A stretch of DNA of 64,000 nt from Pelomyxa schiedti (Eukaryota > Evosea > Pelobiontida > Pelomyxidae). The notes beneath the pieces are model-generated. The model saw only the letters and a list, made by a program, of their open reading frames with translations, was not told the DNA's origin and searched no databases. The position numbers and the translations under genes are program-made. This document shows positions 53,489-64,000 of this stretch, piece after piece (position 1 is the first letter of the stretch; the number at the start of each line of letters is the position of its first letter). The stretch is taken from the NCBI GenBank assembly GCA_020536535.1, contig JAHLWZ010000841.1:1-64000 (forward strand). Direction: 5' to 3'.

Positions 53489-56400
53489 CTATTTTTGCAG
53501 AACAACGAAGTATAGCCAGACACTGAAGATATCACATGGATATGGCACCACTTTGACTGCAACAGAAAAATCCACATCCCTCTCTTCCCGCAGATGCGCT
53601 CCTGTTGCAAATACCTTGTTGCACAAGCGGTCCACTGCTGTGTCAATGCTTTCCTCCAACAAAAGAAGGTCCTTGGTGGTGTTTTCTTCTCCGGATAGTA
53701 CAGCACACCCTAGGTTGAGTGTGTATCCATCGATGTTGGGATTCTGGTCTATCCACTTGCTGAGTGCTGTAATGTGCCGTTTCTCAGGGAAAGCCTGAGT
53801 TGCGTCGGGTGCTGCCGCCGCGGCGGAAGCCACTTGCGCTTGTATTGTTGCTGGGTAGGAGGAATTGAGTGCGTCAGTGAGTGAACAAGGGTCCTGTGAT
53901 CGTATGAATGTTATAAGACTATCCTCGCATGTCTCCAGCAAGTCCGATAGTGTTTTATTGACAGCTCTGACGGGGGATAAGTTATCTTTTATGGGCAGTC
54001 ATTGGTACTGACCTGCTCCAACGAGTTGTGAATCGGTGTCGGCGCCATTCTTGAATGGCATCAACAACAGCTTGTTCTAGATCACGTTGAAGCCGAGAAG
54101 ATACACGAGATGAAGATGGGGGATATTCCACATTCACCTGAGTGGTCAGTTAGCAAAAACATAAAATATTGTGGCCAGGAAACAAGCCTGAAAAGATGAC
54201 AGTTTTGGAAGAGGGAAAAAACTGGTGAAGAAAGGTTTCCAATGCTTGTCGAAATTCATTTTCAATTTTGTCAAGGGGCATTGCGGTTGAATGTTTGCCC
54301 AGATCTTTTTCCTACATTAAAATACTTGGTTTTTCCTTCTCAAATGTACATTGGATGCGTTGAAGACAATACTAATATCCTGCAAAGACAAATGGTCAGG
54401 CGGACTTCGTAACAAGTAGGATCTCCCAGTCACTGGATTTATAATGGTGTAATTGCCTAAACCTCCTTTGGTGGGGTTTTTGACTTTAGTCAACACGTAT
54501 GCAACTTTTCCTTCCCCCTGTGCAGTGCCAACCAGGACCCAGGCTTCCTATATGTGGGTTATGTAGTTTTCTGGTTTATGGAGGGCAAAAACCTTCTCTG
54601 CCTTGTGGGTCAAGAAATTACACAAGAGTACAGCATGCTCTAGCCAATCGCCCTCTTTTAATAACAAAAATTGCTTGTGAAGATAGGCGGGAAGAGGTAG
54701 AAAAGGTGGATGCACCTGAGAGGACATGGTAACACTTGGCCTTCTTTGTGCTCCTGGGGGAGCATTCTTTAGTGGAATAAGTGACACAAATCTTGTGAAT
54801 AAAGGCTCCTCCGAGCAAGTGGGAGGTGGGACTTGTGGTGTAATAAGACGTGTCAAAATCGTGTAGGAACCTTCCAGGCTGAGACCATAAGGCTACACAA
54901 TAAATGAACCAAAAAACAACGTGAAGAGAGTGAAACCTCCATGAATCTTCTAACACAACTAGGATTTGTATGTAATCCTTTCAACCATGACTCGGAATGT
55001 GTCTTCAAAAGTGCTATCTCCGAACTATTTGCATTCATCTGATTAAGGAATTTGTAGTTAGAAAACAGAAGAAAGTAAATACGTTACTCAACTCGAAGAG
55101 GTTCATGTTCTGGGAGCGCAATTGGGGGATCTAAACTAAGGTGGAGCCATAACTGCATAGAAATGGGAGGCCCAAAGGTTTGCTGAGTCTTGTTTCCTCC
55201 AACACTTACGCCAGTACCAGTACCAACAGCTCTTCCTATCATAGTACTGCCACCCTCAGCTCCAACAAGTTGACTCTGAAATAGTTAAAGAGAACCATTG
55301 ATGATGTAGAAGTGGTTATACATTTGTTGGATCCACGGCAGTTTGTTTGGATGTGTTGATGAGGTAGGAGTAAGTATAACCAAGCATATTAATAGGGCTT
55401 TCGAGACGAACAGCACCATCAACCTATCTGGTCAGTCGAAAGAAAAGAGGTTAGGAAGTTACTTTCGTTACTAAAAGACTGGACCACGGAATGGTGGTAG
55501 AACCAAGAAATCTAGCATGTGTTCGTTGATGAACAACATTTTTTTCTCGGTCATCATGATCCCCAATATCCAAAGTGACGTCATCATATACAGAAATGGT
55601 GATAGGTTCATCAAAAGTGTTAAGGAATGTAGAATTGGATGAACTTTGGGCCTCCAATTCCACGGGCATTGTCAGAGTTTCATTCCATTGGGGTCTTGAC
55701 CCTAGAGTTGTTGAGGTTTTAATAAGCAATCGTTCCGAGGTACCACAACGGGAGTTTGTCCTTGTGGACTTGCCAGAGAATGAGAGTTGGACAAAGGGGC
55801 ATACATTCTTTGAAGTTTAGGAAATATAGTACTAATGGAGAGTTTTTCTTACTTCAAAAGGGTCAGTTGAAGAGTCATAGTCATCGTCTTCCAATTGTAA
55901 AGTAGTTGCAGGGTCACTTGGTTGCTGAGAGCCTGTTACAGGTGTAGGGGATGGCATTGGTGTGCTGATTCCAAAAGGTGAGCGAATAGTTCCTGGAAAG
56001 AGGGTCATCGGTCTTGCAGGCACTGGCGGTACAAGGGCTCTTGGGGGGTGTACAGGTACCGTTGCAGCATTTCTTCGTGCTGGCACGTGTTTAGCATGAA
56101 GGATTTGCGCAATTATGTTGACAGTCGGAGGTACATTTGTGGTAGGCTAAACTGGTGAGTAATTACTAATATCTTGTGCAAGGGAAGTACAGGGAGTTCC
56201 ATAGGTGTGGGCTTCAATGGTCTATAGGGAGAACATAAAAGAGCAAAAATGTTGGGCAATGTGAAATCCATTTGTGGTAGCTTAATGACATCTCGAAAGC
56301 CTAAAACCCCTTCCTGTGCTGCCTTAATAATAATTGTGCAGTTGGTCAGGATACCTGGTGCCCAATTAATTTGTCATACATTATTTTCCTTTTTTCTCTT

Positions 56401-59400
56401 ATAAGTGCAACAGGGTCCAGATTTTCCTGTTATTTTAAGAATTCATTCTTTTTAAAAACCGTTAGAGTTTCTACCTCAGCTCTTTTTATTTTAGGTGCAG
56501 AACTCTGACTTGCTGCTGTTAAGGAGGCTCCACTTAGCTAAAAAATTTATGTAAATAGTGCTAAAGGTCAAACCGAGCAATGATACCATTAGGTCGGGAG
56601 GGGTTTCCAATGCTGAAGACTCAGATGCTCCTCCAGAAAGAAGTTGTTGGATATTGCGGTTACGAGGATCGTTTGGGTCAGTCATATTTCCAATCCATGC
56701 CTTCAACTTCCGTGCAATTGTGGAAGATTCTGAGTTGGACACCTCTGAATTTGCGCTAGCCATATGCTGTCTGAGAATTCTGAGAAGTGTAAGGCTCAAA
56801 CTGATACTGTCATTATGTTACCCTGGTGGGACAGGCGGTGCGTGAGCTGTATTATCCGTAGAATTCCTAGCCCATTGTAGGCATGCAGAAAGCGTCCCAC
56901 ATGTAAAATGCTGTGCTAGGGATGTAGGAGAAGGGGAATTTGAATTCTGAATATCCCAAGAAGCTGTCCAAGGGGTACTGTCTCGGAACTGGTACTTGGC
57001 TGGAGCTGCTGCTGATTCAATGACTACAGAAGTTAGAAATTGAAGTGAAAGGCAAAAGTACTTGGAATATTAGCGTATATTTCACCGATTTGCTCTTCTT
57101 TTCCGTGATTCTGGAATTGTGAAGGAGAAGGTTAAACAACATAACTTTGAAAACAATAAAAACCAGGGTATAAATCTGCAGGATTACTGAATCTGGCCAC
57201 CTGGCAAGTTGTAGAGGAAATATTTCCCCGATATGCAGGAAAAAATTTGGAAGCGTCCCACTGCAATAACTAACATGAGAAACTGCAGTCGTTGAGACAA
57301 ACCTTATGTGGAATCAGCTAGATTTGCCAAATATTGAAAAAAATTTTCATGCCTGTTATTTACAAAGACTTTAATAAAGAAACTGCAAGTGAGGATATTT
57401 TCACGACGGGTTTTTTCTTCCTTTTGTGTTTGGGTAAAAGGATAAGAAAAAAGTTTGAAACGCACAGGTGCACAGGCATCACTACTTGTCACCTTGTTGT
57501 TGAATAAAACTGATGGTACTAGTTCAGGGTCCCCAGGCTTCCGTATTCTTTGAAGCAATTGCTGAGTGCCATTAGTTTCCTTGAAGCTATGCCAAAAAAG
57601 GATGGATGTGGAAAACCTGTCGAACTGCTTCATATTTTCTGTCAAAGTCAAACAGTTCAATTGCTGGAGGTTCTGGTTCCTTGTCCAGTTTCTATTTGCA
57701 AAGTTAAGAGGGTGATTAGGTATCATATTCGCACTCACAGGTTGGAGCTGTGCCTTAGTATCATTTTCATCCTCAGATGACTCTGAAGTTGCAGATTTCC
57801 CATGAGTTTTTTGGTCTGGAGAATTGTCTGATGAACTGTGATCTCTCTCATTATGGCTATTTTTTGGTGAATCCTCACTGTCAGTCTCTGGCTCACTTTC
57901 AGATGATTCATTTTCGTTCTGCTTTCTATTTGTGTTCTCAACAAGTTTTTGAGAAAGTTAGATGTACTTGAGCCATAGGGCATGTAGTTTCTCATATTGT
58001 GCAACTTTTCTCTCATTCTCTTCTCTATGCAACTCTTCCATTTCCTCTACTTCTGCGATGATAGATTTCTCAAGTGCTGCTTCATCCTGAGAGGTGTTAC
58101 AGGAGAAAAGTGTAAGGAGCCATGCCTGTGCTAAATCATGGGGAACTTTTTTAATGAATAGTCTCACTTGAGTACTGCTATAGTTGTGCGCTTTGCGAAC
58201 TTTTCGAAGATTACTCCACACTACAAGTATTTTGTTCACAAGTTGCCTGTCTGTTTCCAGTTCCTCTATCTGAAGAGAGTAAGGTTGATAGAGGGTAAGA
58301 AGTAAAGGACCTACTCTCATACGGTGAAGTGCATGCAACTGCTTTTTAATTTGGAAATATTTTTGATGTTCTGTGGCCTCTTGTGCATGTAGTGAAAGGG
58401 CCTACCCAGCAAGTGAATTCAGAATCATTTGACAATGGCAAGTGCAATCACCTCTATTTTTTGAGAAAAAAATTCCTCTAGGTGTAAGGATCGGCGAGCT
58501 TCATATGTTGTATACAAGAGTTCTAACTGAGAAGAAAGTAGGTCTTCTTCATTGAAAAGGGGGTGGTCATGAAATTGAATCCCTTAACAGTAATAAGAAG
58601 AAATGCTATAAGCTGAGATACAACCAACAATATCAATATCAAGTTGATAGTGCTCAGTTGCTACTGTGGAAACAAACTTAACACCACTTGTAGCAGGAAC
58701 GAATTTATGAGGGATGAATATTGGTTGGAGGGGCAGTGATGGTCTATTCTTTCTTGTAAAACAAAAGGGGAAAAGATCGTTATGACAAGGGCTTACCTCT
58801 CTATAACCTGCTTTAGTGGATTAAGCTGCTGTACAATTTGTCCATCTGAGTCAACCCACTTCCGATGCTGCACTGAAGGTGAAATGGAGCCCCTGTGGAG
58901 TTCTAAATGAACTGTTGACCTCAAGAAGGTTTACATTTCTGTTTGAATCAAGCTAGAAGCTTTTAGTCTATGCTCCATTAACCTCATGTTCCAGGGTGAT
59001 ACAAATGGTTTTCCACCTTCATAGAGACCTTCTTGTGACAAGTATCTCTATTGGGAATGTCAGAAAACAAAGGTTAATTTGAGTGGGAGCTGGAAAACCT
59101 TAGAAGTACCCGGAGTGTCAGTATCAGGAGGGACTGGGGCCCGTGTTATAAAGCCTACTAACTTTGATAGCTGTATAAAATTAACTGAGGAACATAACGA
59201 ATCACAATGAACCTTTTCGTGGATTGTTTGGGAGTCATCTTGGTAGGTTTTGATGCCTTCCGTCATATGTGATTTGAGGGTAGAAACTTGAGGTTGAGCA
59301 TTAGAGGTGGTTTGAGAAACACCGTCAGGAGGAATTGGAGTTGGGACGGTTGCAGCGAGATTAGGAACGCCAGAAGAGGGTGGAATAGTGATAGAGGGGT

Positions 59401-60551
59401 TTTGCCCGGAAACCCCCGGTGGGTTTGATGATGTTGGACGAAGGAGAGGCATTTGAAGTTTTTTTTTGGGGGAGACATCCTTGTGAACTTTGATACTCTC
59501 CATAACCACTATGTAAAAATAAGTGGACCATTCAATTTGTTTTTGATTGGTAAGGTACATCGCAATGCTTCAAGTTCTTCATCAACCTCTTCCTTTTTTA
59601 CCACTTGTGTTAGTGCAATGAACTACTATAGTTTTGAGCTTGCTTACTTCATGTTGGGAACTAATAGCCTGCTGCCGCCTCAATTTCTTTTTCTGGCTTC
59701 CATCACGTTTGCGGGATTGCCCTTTAATCTGTGTCCTTTGTAGTCGTCTACAAAAAAAGGAATTAATAGAGCTCAGACCCTGGATTCATGCCTTGTTCTT
59801 AACCGTTCATGTATTGCATCTCTTTTTGGGTTTAAAAGTGATGATGAACCATTGTCATCCAACTGTACTGTTTGGTTTTTCTGAGAATGTAAGAGGCACT
59901 AGAGAAATAATACAATAAAAGAAATAAAACACACAAGTGATGAACGTGTTTGTTTTGGTGGCTCGTGATCCCGAGACTCAGCTCGGAGTGGAGTGCTTTC
60001 ATTAATATTGCCATCACTTGTATCACTGCTGTGTTTGCCCTCTCCTGTCCTGTCTTTATCTTGGCTATCTTCATCTGGGGTGTCATCACTGTCTCTCAAG
60101 TTCTTTTTCTTCCATTTCCCTGGGGATTTTTTTGCTCTGTTTGGTTTGTGGTTGTCTTTAACAGGTGGTGGCCCTTCTGCAATTTTGTGTATAAGGCAAA
60201 TTAGGAACTACTGGCAGGATTGGGGAGAACTCATACTCCTCCTGAGCCTCAAATTTGATGATGACGGGGTCAACCCACTCTGAAAACTACGTTATTCCCA
60301 GTGCGCAACATGTTGGGCTAACATTTTTTATAGATAAAAAATGAAAAAAAACCTACATCGCGTATGGGTCTGCTGCTGTCGTCACTTTTTGTGGCACTGT
60401 CACTCAAATGAAAAGGCTGGACCGTGTTGGCGCCCTCGTCTTCGTCGTTACTTCTTCAAACGATCAGTACCACACCGACGTAGAGGGAGCTTCGTGCCCC
60501 ATGAAGTACGTTTCGGTACCTTGGTTTCCTGTGCTGCTTTCTCGTTGACAT
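53489..60551 (-). CDS. CC2D2A homologue (ciliary transition-zone protein)
   Basis: CC2D2A is a subunit of the MKS complex at the ciliary transition zone. The C-terminus gives the assignment: VDFSVAVKVVPYPCDIFSVW (53550-53490) matches the family ending; RLQRDLEQAVVDAIQEWRRH (about 54090) precedes the T-R-W-S-R motif; GDWLEHAVLLCNFLTHKAEK (54620) is the transglutaminase-like start. A C2 domain lies near 55700-55480 (SRPQWNETLTM, EPITISVYDD, ARFLGSTTIPW). Upstream exons are helical (KILVVWSNLRKVRKA, KKVPHDLAQAWLLTLF), preceded by acidic disordered exons (LRDSDDTPDEDSQDKDRTG). The start is unresolved: ATG 60551 is a candidate, but a TGA must be spliced out soon after. Most of the 30 or so small exons are inferred from composition and frame only. 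Confidence 0.8.
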
Positions 60552-60781
60552 TACAAGCCCTACGTAGGTTCCCGTAAAATTCGATAGTACCGTTCGGGAG
60601 GCCGGAGAAGAGCACCCACCCAGCAATACACCACCAAACGGAGGAACGAAAACAAGAACTAAGGAGACCAGCCCACAAGAAAACCACCAAATCGGAAGAA
60701 CAGAAACCAAGGGCTCCCATAAGTATTTTTTGGGATCTGTTTTTCTTAAGATAGCCTGTTGAGCGAGAGGCATCTTTCGGA
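60552..60781. promoter_or_regulatory. Divergent region between CC2D2A start and U6 snRNA
   Basis: About 230 bp between the candidate CC2D2A ATG (minus) and the U6 5' end (plus). It must hold a Pol II promoter on one side and the U6 promoter on the other. An AT-rich motif ATAAGTATTTTTT is centred about 60 bp upstream of U6. No canonical TATA box is seen at -30; the nearest is TTAAGATA. Confidence 0.45.
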
Positions 60782-60890
60782 GCCTGGGTAAAACCAGGTC
60801 ATCCGTTAAAATTGGAACAATACAGAGAAGATTAGCATGGCCCCTGCGCAAGGATGACACGCAAAATCGAGAAGTATACCACTTTTTTTT
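60782..60890 (+). ncRNA. U6 spliceosomal snRNA
   Basis: The core is nearly identical to U6 of other eukaryotes: TTAAAATTGGAACAATACAG at 60806-60825, the ACAGAG box at 60822-60827, the AGATTAGCATGG segment including the AGC triad, CCCCTGCGCAAGGATGACAC and the 3' part CGCAAAATCGAGAAG. U6 forms the catalytic centre of the spliceosome. Upstream, GCCTGG...CCAGGT (60782-60800) can form the 5' stem-loop with loop GTAAAA. Transcription would end at the T-run starting at 60883, as expected for RNA polymerase III. The 5' end is set from the usual spacing of 40-47 nt to the ACAGAG box and is approximate. Confidence 0.93.
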
Positions 60891-60894
60891 TTTT
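60883..60894 (+). terminator. Poly-T pol III terminator of U6
   Basis: An uninterrupted run of about 12 T follows TATACCAC directly. Runs of four or more T end pol III transcripts, and U6 genes characteristically close this way. Confidence 0.85.
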
Positions 60895-60978
60895 GTCCGC
60901 TCCTTGCGTTGTTCCCCTGCGTCCGTTTCTTGCTGCATCGAATATGCAACAACGAACGAAAGAAAACAGAAGGCGCTA

Positions 60979-63900
60979 TTACATTTCACAAGAAACATAG
61001 TCAACACCTTCAGGTGGGGGTGGTGCTGTGCCGGATTCCATATTTGATTGCACAATTCCTGTTGTGCTGATGTCTGTGGCACCAAGGACTTCAGCAAGAA
61101 CAAGCAGGTTGGAACCCTCGGAATCACAGAGAAGTATGTCACACGGGAGGTAGTAGTACCTCTGTGTGGGGTCCCCGCTGCGGTCGTTCATTTCTATGGT
61201 CCAGTAGCGACCAAGGTCAATTCCATTCAGGTAATAGTGGCCGCGCCCAAGCCCGGTGGCATCAAACAGGAGCCCGCGGGAACTGCTGCAATCACAGCTT
61301 CCGCTTGGTGCTGTGAATGTGGTGAAGTACCACACAAGAGGTGTATTGGGGAGAAGGTCTTGGCTCCATGTGACCTGATCGATGCAGTGAGTGGATTAAT
61401 GGCTATTCTCGCCTTACTTGATTTAGTCCCTCCCACGTGTATAGGTCAAGGTTCTGGCCAGCAAGGTATGGTCGCATATTCCAGGTATTATCAGTAATGT
61501 CATCAGCTAATCCAATTTTAACTTTCCCAATGATTCCCTGCGCGGTTATTGGAAAGTCTCATTTGGAAGACTAGTTCGTACTTTGGTTTTGGCGGTAGAA
61601 CCCACAGACATCCCATTGTCAAAGCCCAGTGTTTCAGAGAGAATGGTTATTTCATTTGTTCCATCTTCCATCTTGATTCTAACCACAAACTCGAAAATTC
61701 CATCCTTGTAGGTGTCATATTCAGAAATTGTTAGTTACTCTAAATACGTCATGGGCGTGATTATCGACTGCTTCAGTAAAGACACCATTCACAAAGACGA
61801 GATAGGCATTTGACCTTGTTCCAAGCTGGAGGAAAAAAAAAAGTTAAAGGAGACTAGAAAGGAGGGAGAACTGCACCCAATACAAATCATGGCTCCCAGT
61901 GAGCCCAATGCTTGCATTTGTTGAGTAGAAGAGGTATTCAGTGAGCCCTGCTGTGACACTTGATTGCTCTAGAGAAAAGATTATGTAAGTGGAATCGGAG
62001 AGGCAGCTATTTACCAGAAGGAGAGGTGTTGTCCACAGAAGGGAAAGCTGCTGTTGATAACGGTTCCTGCCACGACATCCAAGAAAGGGAAATTGGTACT
62101 TCAGAGACAGTGCGATGCGTTTCAGAGTCACCTATCTTTTTGGAAGTTTTTTAGTGTTCATTAACTGGGGGAAAAAAAAGAAAGAAAAACCTTTGCAGTG
62201 CAATAAAGTTCATTGAGATTGGAGTCTACGAAAGTAACAGAGTAATCTGGGAGGGTGAAGTTTTTCCCTCTAAACTGTGACAGAATGTATATCTGAAAGA
62301 AGTCATATATAATTCAATAAACTTGTGTTCACACATCAGCTTGATTTTCTAGGAAAATAAACTCATTCCCAGTGGTGCCATATACGTAAGCAAGCTGTTG
62401 GGTTCCTTCTTCAAATTGCTGAGTTTTGTTATTGAACCATGTAAGGTGGACAGGGGTGTCAAGTTGCGCCTCCGTGGTGACAATGACTTTGCTATATTCA
62501 GCAAGTAAGACATGCATTCTTTGCATGTGGGAGAATTTAGGCTCTGTTGATGTAGCTTATTAGATGTAACTTGCATATTTTCCTTACCATGAGGCAGCAT
62601 GTCTGGGCAAACATTAACGTCTGATGCGTACTGATGAAAGTTAGAAGTAAGGCCAATGTCGTCAGAGCTACCATGTTGGTCAGGCCAGATCCTGCCCAAC
62701 GACCAAAGTGGTTTCCTCCAAACCACATATAGTAATTCATCAGAGAACCTCCTCTGGCGTACCAACGAGCAGTGGAATAAGCGAGATCGGCAGCAGTTCT
62801 CCCCCAAAAGTAACTGGTGGTTCGGGTGGGACTCTCACCCCATACTTGGAAACCACCTTCGTTCTGAGAACCTTTAGAATAAAGGACTTACAGGCACCAA
62901 CACACTTCAGTCCACAGAGCTGGCTGGTCAACGAGAATCCGACCGCTTTGTCCTTGTATGGGGTAAGGGCGATTCTACGGTTGGAGTTTTTGTAAACCAT
63001 GTTCTTCAATGAAACTGGTGCAATCATTCCCATTGCAGGAATTGATGGTTGTACTGGCAGATTCTCCATTGCACATTATAATAGGTACCTAGAGCCAGTG
63101 AGAAAGAGATGATATCAGTAAAATTACTGGTGTTGAGATAAGAGCTTCATTGGCCATTGTTCCGCACCATTCAACATATGTACTTGGTGCAGAGGAACCA
63201 AGTTCGTTCTCTACCTGGACAAGAACGATTGGTCCTCCGTGGGTTGCAAACAGTGGCCGCAACATAGTCACAACCTTAAGGTGTAAAAAATTGCAGTAGA
63301 TCAATCACGTGGGAAAATTAAGCTTCTTTGTACCCTGTTGAACCACAGAGTCATGAGGGAGCACCATTCATCGTTTGATGTACGGAACTTAATTCCTTCC
63401 TTAAACCCTACCCAAACAGGGATTCCTCCATAGTCCCATTCAGCACACACCTGAAAATATTGGGATAGGTACTGAACGAGGATGGAATTAATACATAGGG
63501 ACCTATTCTCAAATTCACAAAAAGGTTGTGCTCGCCACAGAGCTTCACAAAATGTGTGAGGTTTGCATTCCCCTCCCAGTAAAATTGGCCTTCCAATGGT
63601 TCTACACACACGAGGGTGAAAAATGGTCTCAAACCATAATCATAATGCATACCATGAAGATCCCAAAAAACGTACAAGTCGATCATATTGAGGCCATTGC
63701 TGATTGCCAAATCAAACAAGGTATCCCACATTGCAGGAGTTGCCCTTGGATAATGCACACTGCCTTTTCGGAGGGAGTGTTGTTATATTTCCCCACCAAC
63801 AACCATATTAACGATACAAAATATCAAGGCTTCACATTTTAGATAAAACAAAGGGGCCTCATGTGGTGCTTTCATTTTTTTTTTTTAAGTTGGAGTGTTG

Positions 63901-64000
63901 GTGGGGGCAAGGCTTGTATACAGGCCCAATACAAATGATTCCTTTTTCTAATTCAAAACAGAAACGCACCAGATATGAACAGGGAATTGACTCCATTAAT
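60979..64000 (-). CDS. GH35 beta-galactosidase (plant-type), 5' end cut by window
   Basis: Family GH35 enzymes remove beta-galactose residues, usually in the secretory pathway or lysosome. The frame enters from the right edge as INGVNSLFISG and joins, across a 206-nt intron (63764-63969), to SVHYPRATPAMWDTLFDLA. Next come MIDLYVFWDLH, FVNLRIGPYV, CAEWDYGGIPVWV, and the acid/base motif VLVQVENELGS near 63210. The nucleophile motif ALWTE joins NEGGFQVWGESPTRTTS after a 42-nt intron, followed by YYMWFGGNHFGR. The C-terminal jelly-roll domain contains YYLNGIDLGRYWTIE near 61200 and ends in TGA/TAA-type stop at about 60979. Both catalytic Glu are present, so it should be active. The signal peptide lies outside the window. 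Confidence 0.88.

Noticed and set aside
1-64000. CRISPR arrays, bacterial operons, insertion sequences or viral genes
   Set aside because: No spaced direct repeats, transposase, integrase or capsid-like frames were seen, and the genes are spliced eukaryotic genes throughout.

Overview
This window is nuclear DNA from a eukaryotic microbe with a compact, intron-rich genome. About two dozen genes lie close together on both strands. Most are cut by many very short GT-AG introns, and those I could place run roughly 40-90 nt. A U6 snRNA gene and a U1-70K-like protein fit that. The gene set suggests an amoebozoan-type protist that still builds a cilium: a half-size ABCA transporter, VIT/VWA proteins, a coactosin-like ADF-H protein, a TRIM-like protein with a discoidin-type tail, plus the ciliary transition-zone protein CC2D2A. 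An archamoeba such as Pelomyxa or Mastigamoeba would fit, but this is inference; no rRNA is present to test it.

Layout. 1-1164 (+) is the 3' part of an unrecognised coiled-coil gene. 1260-3989 (-) is a protein with two CBM20-like domains and a poly-Gly linker. 4351-7345 (+) is an ADF-H/LIM/coiled-coil protein. 7769-8960 (-) is a possible SPRY-like protein. 9101-10868 (-) is a CSRNP-like nuclear protein. 11495-12244 (-) is a small membrane protein. 12671-16796 (-) is AP-2 alpha, head-to-head with EFR3 at 17032-20121 (+). 20334-24120 (+) is an ABCA half-transporter. 24360-25207 (+) is unrecognised. 25338-28739 (-) is a RING/B-box protein ending in an F5/8C domain inside a GC-rich block. 28879-33437 (-) is a VWA/longin/VIT protein. 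33690-34454 (-) is a bZIP factor. 34898-36157 (+) is an annexin. 36439-40313 (+) is an ERMP1-like M28 membrane peptidase. 40397-41743 (-) is an AlkD-family protein. 42086-46153 (+) is a VWA protein with an unfamiliar C-terminus. About 46316-47195 (+) is a U1-70K-like protein. 47276-48263 (-) is a membrane-anchored methyltransferase. 48507-48742 (+) is a 64-residue protein. 48848-53111 (+) is Sec8/EXOC4. 53489-60551 (-) is CC2D2A. 60782-60890 (+) is U6 snRNA. 60979-64000 (-) is a GH35 beta-galactosidase cut off by the window edge.

The genes do not form an operon-like pathway. Plasma-membrane trafficking recurs (AP-2 alpha, EFR3, annexin, Sec8), and several pairs are divergent over short shared promoter regions (AP-2 alpha/EFR3, bZIP/annexin, AlkD/VWA, CC2D2A/U6). 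The most unusual content is in domain combinations: ADF-H with LIM, VWA with longin and VIT, and RING/B-box with F5/8C. Exon borders were deduced by eye from reading frame and GT/AG signals. Gene spans and families are therefore more secure than individual splice sites.
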